Counted from the first letter of the stretch, positions 16,170 through 25,257 are shown. The stretch: DNA of 30,947 nucleotides from an uncultured Mucispirillum sp. (GCA_937890655.1 CALADT010000153.1:1-30947); one strand, 5' to 3'. The notes: a model not told the origin generated them from the sequence alone. Translations and numbers: made by a program.

Positions 16170-16184
16170 GCTCATTTTATGAGC
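16170..16184 (-). promoter_or_regulatory. Inverted repeat over the predicted transcript start, possible operator
   Basis: GCTCAT and ATGAGC flank a three-base centre directly downstream of the -10 box of the 68-residue gene. It contains more G and C than its surroundings, which makes it stand out. It could bind a repressor or form a 5' hairpin in the mRNA; there is no T run, so it is not a terminator. Confidence 0.5.
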
Positions 16185-16185
16185 C

Positions 16186-16214
16186 AATATATAATAAAAA
16201 TAATTTATTTACAA
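16186..16214 (-). promoter_or_regulatory. Candidate sigma-70 promoter of the 68/283-residue gene pair
   Basis: On the minus strand TTGTAA (16209-16214) and TATATT (16186-16191) are 17 bases apart. The transcript would start at about 16179, inside the inverted repeat, leaving a 38-base leader. This lets the pair be expressed separately from the restriction operon. Confidence 0.5.
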
Positions 16215-16288
16215 CTATTAATTTATTTTTCTACATAATTTAATAAATTAAGTATATAATTTTTAAATATTATAATAAATATTATAAA

Positions 16289-18079
16289 TTATGGTAGTAA
16301 TTCTAACCCTAATTCTTTTAAATATTTATTATGTTCTTCTCTAGCTTCTTTTATTTTATTTTCTATATTTACCAACTCTTTAGTTACACTTTCTAAATTT
16401 ATTACTTTATCTTCTTCTGCTGTGCTTACATACCTTGAAACATTAAGATTATAATCATTATTTTTTATTTCATCAATCTCAACAGTTCTTGAAAAGTTAT
16501 CAATATTTTTTCTTTCCCTATATGTATCAACTATTTTTTTAACATTTTCATTAGATAATTCATTTTGCCCGCGTCCTTTTACATACTCTTTATTAGCATT
16601 TATAAATAATATATTATTTTTACTTTTACATTTTTTAAGCACAACTATACATACAGGTATGCCTGTGGAATAAAATAATTTTGCAGGAAGCCCAATAATA
16701 GCATCAATATTTCCGTCTTCTATTAATTTATGTCTTATATTATATTCAGCACCACCACGATAAAGTATTCCATGTGGTAAAACAATCGCCATAGTGCCAT
16801 CTTTGCTTAAATAGTGAAAACCGTGAAGTAAAAAAGCAAAATCTGCAGTGGATTGTGGAGCAAGTCCATAATCTTTAAACCTAAAATCTTCTTTATATTT
16901 TGTTTGATGTTCCCACTGTAAACTAAATGGTGGGTTTGCAACAATAGCATCACATTCTATTTTATTGGCAGGGTTAATATCACTAAATATTCCCCATTCA
17001 TTTTTTAAAGTATCACCATGAAATATTTCAAATTGATTATCTTTTACTTTGTGTAACAACATATTCATTCTTGCTAAGTTATATGTGGTTATATTTTTTT
17101 CCTGCCCATATACTTGTTTTATTATGCCATTATCAACTTCCATATGTTTTATAACGTTTACAAGTAAAGAACCAGAACCGCAAGTAAAATCTAACAACTT
17201 TTTAATAATATTTTTTTTGCCATTGTTAGGGTTTTGAGAATCAAGTATTACTATTTCTGATAAAATAGTGGAAACCTGCTGTGGAGTATAAAACTCCCCT
17301 GCTTTCGCACCAGAATTTGATGCAAATTTACTTATTAATATTTCATATGCATCACCTAATAAATCAGTATCTTTTGTAAATTCTAATAAACCTTTCCCTA
17401 TTTCTGAAATTATATTACATATCATTTCATTGCGTGCTTTATGGTTTTTTCCTAATTTATCAGAATCTAAATGCACTTCACTAAAAAGTCCATGAAAAGT
17501 ATCATTAAATGATTCATCTTCTATATATTTAAATCCATTATATAGTAAAGATAACAACTTATCATTTTGGTCTAAAGCCATTGTATATAAATTGCTCCAC
17601 AAATATTGTGGTTTTATAATATAGTGATGTTTTTTTCTCATTTGTTTTTCAAATAATTGTATATCTTCTATATTCTCTACAAACCATAAAGTAAGTGGTG
17701 TAAGATTTTTACTATATAATAATTCTCTATATATTTCATATTCTTTATTATTTTTAATATCTTCTTTTTTTACAGTTGGATGACTTTGTATGTATTCATC
17801 TATTTTTTTATTAATAAATTGTTCTATAATATTTTTATAGTTTTCTATTACTTTTTCTTGAGATTTATTTTTAGCAATTTCTTCTAACTTTTCTTTAGAT
17901 TTTATATAATCATTACCTAATTCTTTTATAGCTAATATTTCATATTGCTCTGAAATATAACGTAAAAATAAAAAAGATAACATATAATCTTGAAAATCAC
18001 CTGCTTTCATATTTCCACGTAATAATTTACAAGCTATATCCCATAACTTATTTCCTAATTCTATTGCTTTATCATTCAT
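16289..18079 (-). CDS. hsdM: Type I restriction-modification DNA methyltransferase subunit HsdM
   Basis: HsdM transfers a methyl group from S-adenosylmethionine to adenine in the sequence chosen by HsdS, as an M2S complex, and joins HsdR in the restriction complex. It has 596 residues. The helical N-terminal domain (GNKLWDIACKLLRGNMKAGDFQDYMLSFLFLRYIS in part) is typical of HsdM. The S-adenosylmethionine site is LLDFTCGSGSLL near residue 295, and the catalytic N6-adenine motif is NPPFSLQW near residue 381. The C-terminal coiled-coil (VTKELVNIENKIKEAREEHNK) should bind HsdS. GGAG precedes the ATG. It is the last gene of the hsdR-hsdS-prrC-like-hsdM operon, 12 bases after the PrrC-like gene. 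All key motifs are intact. Confidence 0.95.
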   Translation of the reverse strand: MNDKAIELGNKLWDIACKLLRGNMKAGDFQDYMLSFLFLRYISEQYEILAIKELGNDYIKSKEKLEEIAKNKSQEKVIENYKNIIEQFINKKIDEYIQSHPTVKKEDIKNNKEYEIYRELLYSKNLTPLTLWFVENIEDIQLFEKQMRKKHHYIIKPQYLWSNLYTMALDQNDKLLSLLYNGFKYIEDESFNDTFHGLFSEVHLDSDKLGKNHKARNEMICNIISEIGKGLLEFTKDTDLLGDAYEILISKFASNSGAKAGEFYTPQQVSTILSEIVILDSQNPNNGKKNIIKKLLDFTCGSGSLLVNVIKHMEVDNGIIKQVYGQEKNITTYNLARMNMLLHKVKDNQFEIFHGDTLKNEWGIFSDINPANKIECDAIVANPPFSLQWEHQTKYKEDFRFKDYGLAPQSTADFAFLLHGFHYLSKDGTMAIVLPHGILYRGGAEYNIRHKLIEDGNIDAIIGLPAKLFYSTGIPVCIVVLKKCKSKNNILFINANKEYVKGRGQNELSNENVKKIVDTYRERKNIDNFSRTVEIDEIKNNDYNLNVSRYVSTAEEDKVINLESVTKELVNIENKIKEAREEHNKYLKELGLELLP

Positions 18080-18091
18080 TTATATCTCCAA

Positions 18092-19003
18092 TTAAATGTT
18101 AAATTTATAATGCTCTATTATTTTTTCAAATATCTCTTTATATAATTCTATATCATTATTATCTAATAATTCTGTTTCCTCTACATATATATTTCTATGA
18201 GATAGATTTATGTGATATTTCTTAAATTTATCATTTTTAAAAAGCTCTTCTACTTCTTTTAGTAATGATAAATGAAATAAAAATATTTCTTTATTAAACT
18301 TATTTATGATAAATTTATTGTTCTTATTTTTAAACAACAACATATTATATGTTATCTCTTTTCGTTTTAATGCATATGTTAACATGTTAAGAAAACCAAT
18401 ATGGTGCGTTGAAATAATGCATTTATCTATTTCATATTGCTTAATTAAATGAGATAATGATTCAGTATATTTAAAAATATGGTTTTCATCTAAACTAGAA
18501 ATTGGATCATCTATGTATAAATATTTATATTTTTTATCACTAAGATTTTTTTCCAATAAAACTTTTATAAAACACCACTTAAATAAACTTTCTTCTCCTT
18601 TTGATATTTTTATAGGGTAATCATTTCCTTCAATATAAAATTTAATAGATTGGATACCTTGTTCTGCATCATCAAAATAATTAAATTCTATATTAAAATT
18701 AAAATTATACTCTTTAAGTTTATCATTTAATTCTTCAATATCAATCAAACCATGCTGTTCATTTAAGCTTGATTTTTTAATTTCTAATTCAATATCATAG
18801 TCTTCCTTAATATTCCAAACAAACAAATCTTCAATGTAAGAATTAAAACAATAACCATGTATTTTACTATCTGTATTTATTTTTTCGTAAACTGTTGAAA
18901 GCCTTGTTTTGCCTGTTCTATTAAATGCATATATTAATATTACTTTATCACTAAATTTTTTTATATCATTTGCTATCGATTCTAAATCATCATATTCCAT
19001 CAT
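18092..19003 (-). CDS. PrrC-like ATPase / anticodon nuclease relative, short form
   Basis: This 303-residue protein matches, from memory, the NTPase part of E. coli PrrC, a tRNA-Lys anticodon nuclease held silent by a type I restriction enzyme and released during phage attack. Shared features in order: LIYAFNRTGKTRLS (Walker A, residues 23-36), an EDLFVWN segment near 58, the ABC signature ISKGEESLFKW near 135, YLYIDDPISSLDENH (Walker B and D-loop, near 163), and CIISTHH (near 197). PrrC has about 396 residues with nuclease residues Arg320, Glu324 and His356. Here the end contains HRNIYVEE, recalling RNLYE but with the Glu one position late, and the protein stops about 30 residues later. Nuclease activity is therefore uncertain. 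It sits inside the hsd operon, as prrC does in E. coli. Confidence 0.8.
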   Translation of the reverse strand: MMEYDDLESIANDIKKFSDKVILIYAFNRTGKTRLSTVYEKINTDSKIHGYCFNSYIEDLFVWNIKEDYDIELEIKKSSLNEQHGLIDIEELNDKLKEYNFNFNIEFNYFDDAEQGIQSIKFYIEGNDYPIKISKGEESLFKWCFIKVLLEKNLSDKKYKYLYIDDPISSLDENHIFKYTESLSHLIKQYEIDKCIISTHHIGFLNMLTYALKRKEITYNMLLFKNKNNKFIINKFNKEIFLFHLSLLKEVEELFKNDKFKKYHINLSHRNIYVEETELLDNNDIELYKEIFEKIIEHYKFNI

Positions 19004-19027
19004 AATTATCCTTAATCATAAACATAT

Positions 19028-20173
19028 TTAAATAAATAATTTTTGTAACAACCCTTTTTTATGCTCTTCTAATTTTTCTATTTTTAATTTTTGATTATCT
19101 ATTTCTACATCTAACGAAGATAAAAAGTCTGCTATTTTTGTTTGTTCTTCTTGTAAAACAGGTTTATATATTGTCATCTCGGTTATCATTTCCATTCTTA
19201 CTGAATCAACAGTATTCTTTGCAGACATACTTAATGCTCTTTTTTTAAAATCTCTACTAAAAATATAGTATAAAAATTTTCCTTTTACATTAAAAAAATC
19301 ACTTAATTTATATACTCGTTGATGAAAATCAAATTTATCATTGATATAATGAAATATTTCCCCTATTTTTCCATCACCAGCTGTTAGAATTGCTTCACCA
19401 TCATAAGAAAAAGTATTTATATGCTCTAATTTTTCAGACCTTATAAAAAATGGATATTTTCCATTATCTACTTTATCTTGTGCATTTTTATTCCCTGTGG
19501 ATACATCACATATTTCCCCAATCTTAATTTCTTCCCAATCTCCACTATTTTTAAATTCAGGAAATCGTAATTTTGGTTGTTTTTCATTATTATTTGGAAA
19601 TAAGTTTGACATTAATCCTTTTTTATGCTCTTGTAATTTATCTAATTTTTCTTTTTCTAAACCTATTAATTTATCTAGCGATGAAAAACAGTTTGCTATT
19701 TTTGTTTGTTCTTCAATATTAGGGTATTTTATTATTATACTTTCTGCACTAACTTTATTTAATTTTGGTGGAACACCCTTAACTAAATACTCTATATTAA
19801 CTCGCTGTAAAGCATAAAATATAAATAATGTATTAGTAATATTACTAATCCCATTTATAATATGTGCATGATTATTAACCCAAAATTTCCCATTAACTAA
19901 ATTAACTATTGGAGTCTTATCTACATTTATAACACTACCATCTTCACCTATTAATATATATAAACCATCAAATGTGTAATTATCTATATAATCTATTATT
20001 CCATTAGCTCCATAATATGGATATTCTCCACTAACTCGTAAATGCTTTGCGACTGGTTTTCTAAGATTATTATAAAATGTAACTATTTTGCTTAATTTAT
20101 TATTTTTCCAATCTCCACTATTTTTAAATTCAGGAAATCTTAATTTTGGTGTATTAATTGTTGTCATAAGCAT
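19028..20173 (-). CDS. hsdS: Type I restriction-modification specificity subunit HsdS
   Basis: HsdS chooses the bipartite DNA target for both methylation and cleavage. The 381 residues contain two target-recognition domains (about 15-150 and 200-340), each introduced by the same phrase, PKLRFPEFKNSGDW, and each followed by a conserved helix ending LQEHKKGL or LEEHKKGL. This is the usual circular two-fold layout. The ATG at 20173 has AAAGG five bases upstream and lies within the end of hsdR, a 20-base overlap; a second ATG two codons on is possible. The two phrases are encoded by nearly identical 43-base DNA repeats that could support domain exchange. Both recognition domains look complete. 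Confidence 0.92.
   Translation of the reverse strand: MLMTTINTPKLRFPEFKNSGDWKNNKLSKIVTFYNNLRKPVAKHLRVSGEYPYYGANGIIDYIDNYTFDGLYILIGEDGSVINVDKTPIVNLVNGKFWVNNHAHIINGISNITNTLFIFYALQRVNIEYLVKGVPPKLNKVSAESIIIKYPNIEEQTKIANCFSSLDKLIGLEKEKLDKLQEHKKGLMSNLFPNNNEKQPKLRFPEFKNSGDWEEIKIGEICDVSTGNKNAQDKVDNGKYPFFIRSEKLEHINTFSYDGEAILTAGDGKIGEIFHYINDKFDFHQRVYKLSDFFNVKGKFLYYIFSRDFKKRALSMSAKNTVDSVRMEMITEMTIYKPVLQEEQTKIADFLSSLDVEIDNQKLKIEKLEEHKKGLLQKLFI
19535..19577. repeat. hsdS internal direct repeat, copy before the second recognition domain
   Basis: This 43-base segment matches 20108-20150 with a single mismatch. It encodes PKLRFPEFKNSGDW at the entry to the second target-recognition domain. Such conserved boundaries are known recombination points in hsdS families. 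Confidence 0.9.
20108..20150. repeat. hsdS internal direct repeat, copy before the first recognition domain
   Basis: This copy encodes the same phrase near the protein's N-terminus, 573 bases from the other copy. The intervening length (191 codons) is in frame, so exchange between copies would delete or duplicate one complete recognition domain. Confidence 0.9.
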
Positions 20174-23156
20174 TTAAACCTTTTACTTCTTTTTCTTTTG
20201 TAACAGATTTAATAATAGGTAATAACATATGCATTAATTCTTCTTCTTTTTTTGCTTTTTCTTTCCAATTTAGTTCCATATTCCACTTTATATTATCTAA
20301 TTTCTCACCATCAAAAATCATATTATCACAAATATCTTTTACAAATTCTATTAACTCTAAACTATTTAAATCAAATTTATTTGCAACATTTGTTACTTGT
20401 ATATTTAATTGGTTATTTTTAAATTCTTTATAACCTTTTTCTATATCTTCTTTACTTAGTTTTTTATTTGTTGGTAAATTATTAATATAATCAGTAATCA
20501 TTTCTTTTTCTTCTATTAGGTTAGAAGTGGAAGTCATAATTGAAATTAATTTTTCTTTTGTCATTTCTTCTGTGCCGTCTACACTACTTGTTATATATTT
20601 TGAAATTAATTCCATTATATAATCATAGTCTATAATAGCTGATGAAAATAACACAAATTCAAAATCAATATTTTGAATATCTGTTTCTGTTGTGTCTGCT
20701 TTTTCTTCTTCCCTATCGTCTTTATTATTTGTAGAATTAGCCTTTTTTTGCATTTCCTGTGCTACTTCTAAATATTCACTACGAAAGCCCCTTAAATCAT
20801 CTTCTGGCATAATATTATTGATTTTTTTAAGCATATCATCTGGGATTTCTGTATATTGGTTTAATTTAGTTTTTGTTTGCTGTATATGGCGGAATAAATC
20901 TATAAATTCTATTTTTGCCTCATCACCTTTAAGGTTTGCAACAGATGACGGATGAAATTCTAAATTATGGCTATGCATATAATCTGCCAACTTTTTAACT
21001 GATATTTCAAATTCATCTATTACATTAGAATATGGTTCTACAAGCCATATATTCTTAACTTCTTCTTTTTGGTTTCTAAAATCTACTATATTTCCATATG
21101 GTTTTGTATTGTTTAATACCCTATTTGTTCTTGAAAATGCTTGTATTAAATGGTGATATTTTAAGTTTTTATCCACATATAATGTATTTAAATATTTAGA
21201 ATCAAAACCTGTTAAAAGCATATCCACCACAATTACAATATCAACTTTTTTATTATAATTAAAATCTTTATTTGTATATTGTTGGCTTTTAATACGTGTC
21301 TGAATATCCTTATAATAATCATAAAATGTATTAATATTATAATTTGTTCCATACTGTTTATTATAATCATTAATAATATTTATTAAGGCTGCTTTTTTCT
21401 CCTGTGGTTGCTCTTTATAATCTTCCTTTTCCTGTGGAAGGTCATTTTGTATTTGTTCTATATCTTTCGTTTCAGCAGGGGGAGTAAAAACACATGCTAT
21501 ATTTAATTTTCTTTTAATATATTCATTATTTTCTTGCATTTCTTTAAATAGGTTATAATACTCTATGGCATCATTAATGCGATATGTAGCAAATATAGAG
21601 TTAAATCTCATTTCATCTGTTAATAATTGATGTTTTTTTAATATAGCATCTACTATTTTTCTTTTTACACTACTAGAGCTTGGTTTTATATTATCTTCCC
21701 TGTTTGTTCTATCATAATGTTCAACGTGAAATTTAAGAACTGTTTTATCATCTATGGCATTTGTAATGGTATATTTATGAAGCTCTTTTTCAAAAATATC
21801 TTCTGTTGTTAAATATGATTGTTCGTTATCTTGAATTTTTGTTCTACTGGCATTCTCTTCAAAAATAGGCGTGCCTGTAAATCCAAAAAGTTGAGAGTTA
21901 GGAAAAAACTTTTTAATGGCTTTATGGTTATCACCAAATTGAGAACGATGACATTCATCAAAAATAAAAACAAATCTTTTATCTTCTATTTTTTTAAGCT
22001 GTTCTTTATATGGGTTAGGTTTCTTTTTATCATCAGTTTTATTATTAATTGTATCATTACCTAAAGCTATACCTAATTTCTGTATAGTTGTAACTATTAT
22101 TTTATCTTTTTTATCTTCTGATAATAATTTTTCCACAAGGGAAGCTGTATTTGTATTTTCTTCTACACAACCTTCCTGAAATTTATTAAATTCATCTCGT
22201 GTTTGGCTGTCTAAATCTTTTCTATCTACTACAAATAAACATTTATAAATATTATTGTTTTCTTTTAATATTGTAGAAGCCTTAAAGGATGTTAATGTTT
22301 TGCCACTCCCTGTTGTATGCCATATATAACCATTACCCCTATTTTCATTAATACAATCAATAATTGCCTTTACTGCATATATTTGGTATGGTCGCATTAT
22401 TAATATTTTACTATCATGTTCTACTAATACTATATATCTATTTATTAACTCAGCTAATGTGCATTTACTTAAAAAAGCATCTGCAAAATCATATAAATAG
22501 GTTATTTTATTGTTGTTTTTATCAGCTAATTTATATAATGGCAAAAATGTTTCATCAGAATTAAATTTAAAATGCTCATCTCTATTATTAGCAAAATATG
22601 ATGTGCTATGCTCGTTACTTATTATAAAAAGTTGTATAAAACATAAAAGTGAATTAGTATAACCATTACCTTTATCGTTTTTATATGCTACTATCTGCTC
22701 CATAGCTTTTTTAGGAACAATAGAATGGTTTTTTAATTCTATTTGAATAACTGGAATACCGTTCATTAATAATATTACATCATACCTATGATAACTATAA
22801 TCATTATCTATTTTTAATTGGTTTATAACTTCAAACTCGTTTTGGCACCAATCATCTATATTTAATAATTTAAAATGTAAAGGTATTTCATCATCTCTTT
22901 TTAATGTATCAATACCACGTAACTGTTTACTTGCTGTAAAAATATCTTTATTAATAATTTGGTCTTTTAATTTATCAAATTCAGTATCTGTTAATTTAAC
23001 CCCATTTAATCTATTAAATTTTTCCCTAAAATTTCTTTCAAGTTCATTATTAGTTCTTATATCTGGTCTATAAGTATAACCTAATGACTGTAATTTTTTT
23101 ATCAGTCTTTCTTCAATTTCTTTTTCACTAGAATAAATATTTTTATTATTTTCCAT
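20154..23156 (-). CDS. hsdR: Type I restriction endonuclease subunit HsdR
   Basis: HsdR is the translocating motor and nuclease of the R2M2S complex, cutting DNA that lacks the host methylation. With the start at 23156 it has 1000 residues. The PD-(D/E)xK nuclease region is YDVILLMNGIPVIQIELKN near residue 140. The SF2 helicase motifs are WHTTGSGKTLTSF (Walker A, near 282), FIFDECHRSQ (DECH, near 400), GFTGTPIF, and QAFSRTNRVL. The C-terminal half is helical and should contact HsdM. I chose ATG 23156 because AAGGG lies five bases upstream and a candidate promoter lies at 23196-23204; an in-frame extension to 23219 would begin upstream of that promoter. All motifs are intact. Confidence 0.94.
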   Translation of the reverse strand: MENNKNIYSSEKEIEERLIKKLQSLGYTYRPDIRTNNELERNFREKFNRLNGVKLTDTEFDKLKDQIINKDIFTASKQLRGIDTLKRDDEIPLHFKLLNIDDWCQNEFEVINQLKIDNDYSYHRYDVILLMNGIPVIQIELKNHSIVPKKAMEQIVAYKNDKGNGYTNSLLCFIQLFIISNEHSTSYFANNRDEHFKFNSDETFLPLYKLADKNNNKITYLYDFADAFLSKCTLAELINRYIVLVEHDSKILIMRPYQIYAVKAIIDCINENRGNGYIWHTTGSGKTLTSFKASTILKENNNIYKCLFVVDRKDLDSQTRDEFNKFQEGCVEENTNTASLVEKLLSEDKKDKIIVTTIQKLGIALGNDTINNKTDDKKKPNPYKEQLKKIEDKRFVFIFDECHRSQFGDNHKAIKKFFPNSQLFGFTGTPIFEENASRTKIQDNEQSYLTTEDIFEKELHKYTITNAIDDKTVLKFHVEHYDRTNREDNIKPSSSSVKRKIVDAILKKHQLLTDEMRFNSIFATYRINDAIEYYNLFKEMQENNEYIKRKLNIACVFTPPAETKDIEQIQNDLPQEKEDYKEQPQEKKAALINIINDYNKQYGTNYNINTFYDYYKDIQTRIKSQQYTNKDFNYNKKVDIVIVVDMLLTGFDSKYLNTLYVDKNLKYHHLIQAFSRTNRVLNNTKPYGNIVDFRNQKEEVKNIWLVEPYSNVIDEFEISVKKLADYMHSHNLEFHPSSVANLKGDEAKIEFIDLFRHIQQTKTKLNQYTEIPDDMLKKINNIMPEDDLRGFRSEYLEVAQEMQKKANSTNNKDDREEEKADTTETDIQNIDFEFVLFSSAIIDYDYIMELISKYITSSVDGTEEMTKEKLISIMTSTSNLIEEKEMITDYINNLPTNKKLSKEDIEKGYKEFKNNQLNIQVTNVANKFDLNSLELIEFVKDICDNMIFDGEKLDNIKWNMELNWKEKAKKEEELMHMLLPIIKSVTKEKEVKGLNAYDNN

Positions 23157-23195
23157 ATAAACCCTTACAAATTTCATAACTATATTATTATTTTT

Positions 23196-23204
23196 ATCAT
23201 AACA
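23196..23204 (-). promoter_or_regulatory. Candidate extended -10 promoter of the hsd operon
   Basis: On the minus strand TGTTATGAT combines an extended -10 TG with TATGAT, about 40 bases before the chosen hsdR start. No good -35 box is correctly spaced, which extended -10 promoters can tolerate. It lies between the dnaK terminator and hsdR. Confidence 0.35.
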
Positions 23205-23227
23205 GATTGTTTTTTTCAAGCAATAAG

Positions 23228-23260
23228 AAACCCCTTTAACATATATTAAAGGGGTTTTGG
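23228..23260 (-). terminator. Rho-independent terminator of the hrcA-grpE-dnaK operon
   Basis: AAACCCCTTTAA (23228-23239) pairs perfectly over 12 bases with TTAAAGGGGTTT (23246-23257) around a six-base loop. Lying 30 bases after the dnaK stop, it separates the heat-shock operon from hsdR. The T tract on the minus strand is interrupted (TTTCTTATT). Confidence 0.8.
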
Positions 23261-23288
23261 GTTTGTATGATTATAATATGTTTATATA

Positions 23289-25214
23289 TTATTTTTTATC
23301 GTCTTTTACTTCTTCAAAGTCAGCATCAACTACATTTTCATCTTTTTTGCTTTCTTCTTGAGCATATGCACTTTGGTCGCCACCTTGAGTACCTTCAGCC
23401 CCTTGAGCCTGTTGAGAATATAACACTTCTGCTAATTTTTGTGCCGCTGCTGAAAGTTTATCAATACCTTCTTTGATTTCTCCAGCGTTTTCGCTAGTTA
23501 ATTTTTGTTTTAAGTTTTCCACTTCTTTTTCTATATTTTCTTTAACTGATGCTTCTAATTTATCACCGTGTTCGCTTAAAGATTTTTCAGTAGTGTAAAC
23601 TAATGTGTCAGCCTGATTTCTTACTTCTGCTAACTCTTTTTTACGTTTATCGTCTTCTGCGTGAGCTTCTGCATCATGCACCATTCTATCTATTTCATCA
23701 TCTGATAAGCCTGATGAATCTTTAATAACAATAGACTGTTCTTTTCCTGTTCCTTTATCTTTTGCTGAAACGTGTAATATACCGTTCGCATCAATATCAA
23801 AAGTTACTTCAATTTGTGGCACGCCTCTTGGAGCTGGTGCAATACCTGATAAATCAAACTGGCCGATTAATTTATTATCTGATGCCATTTCCCTTTCGCC
23901 TTGTAATACTTGGATTGTAACAGATGGCTGGTTATCTGCAGCAGTAGTATAAATCTGGCTTTTTCTTGCAGGTATTGTAGTGTTTCTCATAATGATTTTA
24001 TTCATTACGCCACCCATAGTTTCAATACCTAAAGAAAGTGGTGTAACATCAAGAAGTAATACATCTTTTACATCTCCCATTAATACACCACCCTGAACTG
24101 CTGCACCTATTGCAACAACTTCATCTGGGTTAATACCTTTATGTGGCTCTTTACCAAAAAATTCTTTAACTTTTTGCTGAACAAGTGGCATCCTTGTCAT
24201 ACCACCAACAAGGATAACTTCATTAATATCACCTGTTGTTAAGCCTGCATCGTTTAATGCTTTTTTACATGGTTCTAGTGTTTTTTCCACTAAATCTGCA
24301 ACTAATGCTTCAAATTTTGCCCTGCTTAATTTTTTAACTAAGTGTTTTGGGCCGCTTTGGTCTGCTGTAATATATGGCAGGTTAATTTCAGTTTCAGTTG
24401 TGCCAGAAAGCTCATGTTTTGCTTTTTCTGCTGCTTCTTTTAACCTTTGAAGTGCCATTTTATCTTTAGATAAATCAATACCGTTATCTTTCATAAATTC
24501 TTCAGCAAGCCATTTAACGATTCTTTCATCAAAGTCATCACCACCAAGGAAAGTATCACCATTTGTTGCTTTAACTTCAAATACCCCATCACCTAGTTCA
24601 AGGATAGATACATCAAATGTTCCACCACCTAAGTCATAAACTACGATTTTTTCTTCGCCTTTTTTCTCTAAACCATAAGCTAATGCTGCCGCTGTTGGTT
24701 CATTTATAATACGTTGAACGTTTAAGCCTGCGATTTTACCTGCATCTTTTGTAGCTTGACGTTGTGCGTCATTAAAATATGCTGGCACTGTAATAACTGC
24801 GTCAGTTACAGTTTCTCCAAGATAATCTTCTGCTGTTTGTTTTAATTTTTGTAAAATCATAGCAGAAACTTCTTGTGGAGCATATTTTTTGCCTTTTATT
24901 TCCACCCATGCGTCGCCGTTATCAGCTGGCACTATTTTATATGGTAAATGTTTTTTTGCGTTTGCAGTTTCTTGTGATTCAGCTTTTCTACCAATTAATC
25001 TTTTAATACTAAATACTGTATTTTCAGGGTTAGTTACTGCCTGACGTTTTGCAAGTATCCCAACAAGCCTGTCCCCATCTGTAAAACCTACAATAGACGG
25101 TGTTGTTGCCATACCTTCTGCATTTACTATTACTTTAGGTTGACCGTTTTCCATTACTGCTACAACTGAGTTTGTAGTTCCTAAGTCAATCCCTATTACT
25201 TTTCCTTGAGCCAT
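23289..25214 (-). CDS. dnaK: Molecular chaperone DnaK (Hsp70)
   Basis: This is the cytoplasmic Hsp70 chaperone, 641 residues, the usual length. The nucleotide-binding domain starts KVIGIDLGTTNSVVAVMENG (residues 5-24) and contains VYDLGGGTFDVSILE near 193 and ILVGGMTRMPLVQ near 337. The interdomain linker DVLLLDVTPLSLGIETMGG follows near 388. The substrate-binding domain runs to about 505, the helical lid to about 600, and the tail is Gly/Gln-rich and acidic. GGAGG precedes the ATG; a short AACAGC/GCTGTT hairpin sits just before it. It is the last gene of the operon behind grpE and is followed by a terminator; dnaJ is not beside it. Confidence 0.98.
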   Translation of the reverse strand: MAQGKVIGIDLGTTNSVVAVMENGQPKVIVNAEGMATTPSIVGFTDGDRLVGILAKRQAVTNPENTVFSIKRLIGRKAESQETANAKKHLPYKIVPADNGDAWVEIKGKKYAPQEVSAMILQKLKQTAEDYLGETVTDAVITVPAYFNDAQRQATKDAGKIAGLNVQRIINEPTAAALAYGLEKKGEEKIVVYDLGGGTFDVSILELGDGVFEVKATNGDTFLGGDDFDERIVKWLAEEFMKDNGIDLSKDKMALQRLKEAAEKAKHELSGTTETEINLPYITADQSGPKHLVKKLSRAKFEALVADLVEKTLEPCKKALNDAGLTTGDINEVILVGGMTRMPLVQQKVKEFFGKEPHKGINPDEVVAIGAAVQGGVLMGDVKDVLLLDVTPLSLGIETMGGVMNKIIMRNTTIPARKSQIYTTAADNQPSVTIQVLQGEREMASDNKLIGQFDLSGIAPAPRGVPQIEVTFDIDANGILHVSAKDKGTGKEQSIVIKDSSGLSDDEIDRMVHDAEAHAEDDKRKKELAEVRNQADTLVYTTEKSLSEHGDKLEASVKENIEKEVENLKQKLTSENAGEIKEGIDKLSAAAQKLAEVLYSQQAQGAEGTQGGDQSAYAQEESKKDENVVDADFEEVKDDKK

Positions 25215-25225
25215 TTTTCCTCCAA

Positions 25226-25241
25226 AACAGCATAAGCTGTT
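25226..25241 (-). other. Small hairpin before the dnaK ribosome site
   Basis: AACAGC and GCTGTT enclose an ATAA/TTAT loop in the 43-base grpE-dnaK spacer, ending a few bases before the GGAGG of dnaK. With no T run it is not a terminator. It could mark an mRNA processing or stability site that sets dnaK output relative to grpE; that role is inferred. Confidence 0.4.
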
Positions 25242-25257
25242 ATATATATTATAATTT

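Noticed and set aside
16170..16184. Terminator of the hsd operon
   Set aside because: The stem is only six pairs and is not followed by a T run on the minus strand; its position at a predicted start site fits an operator better.
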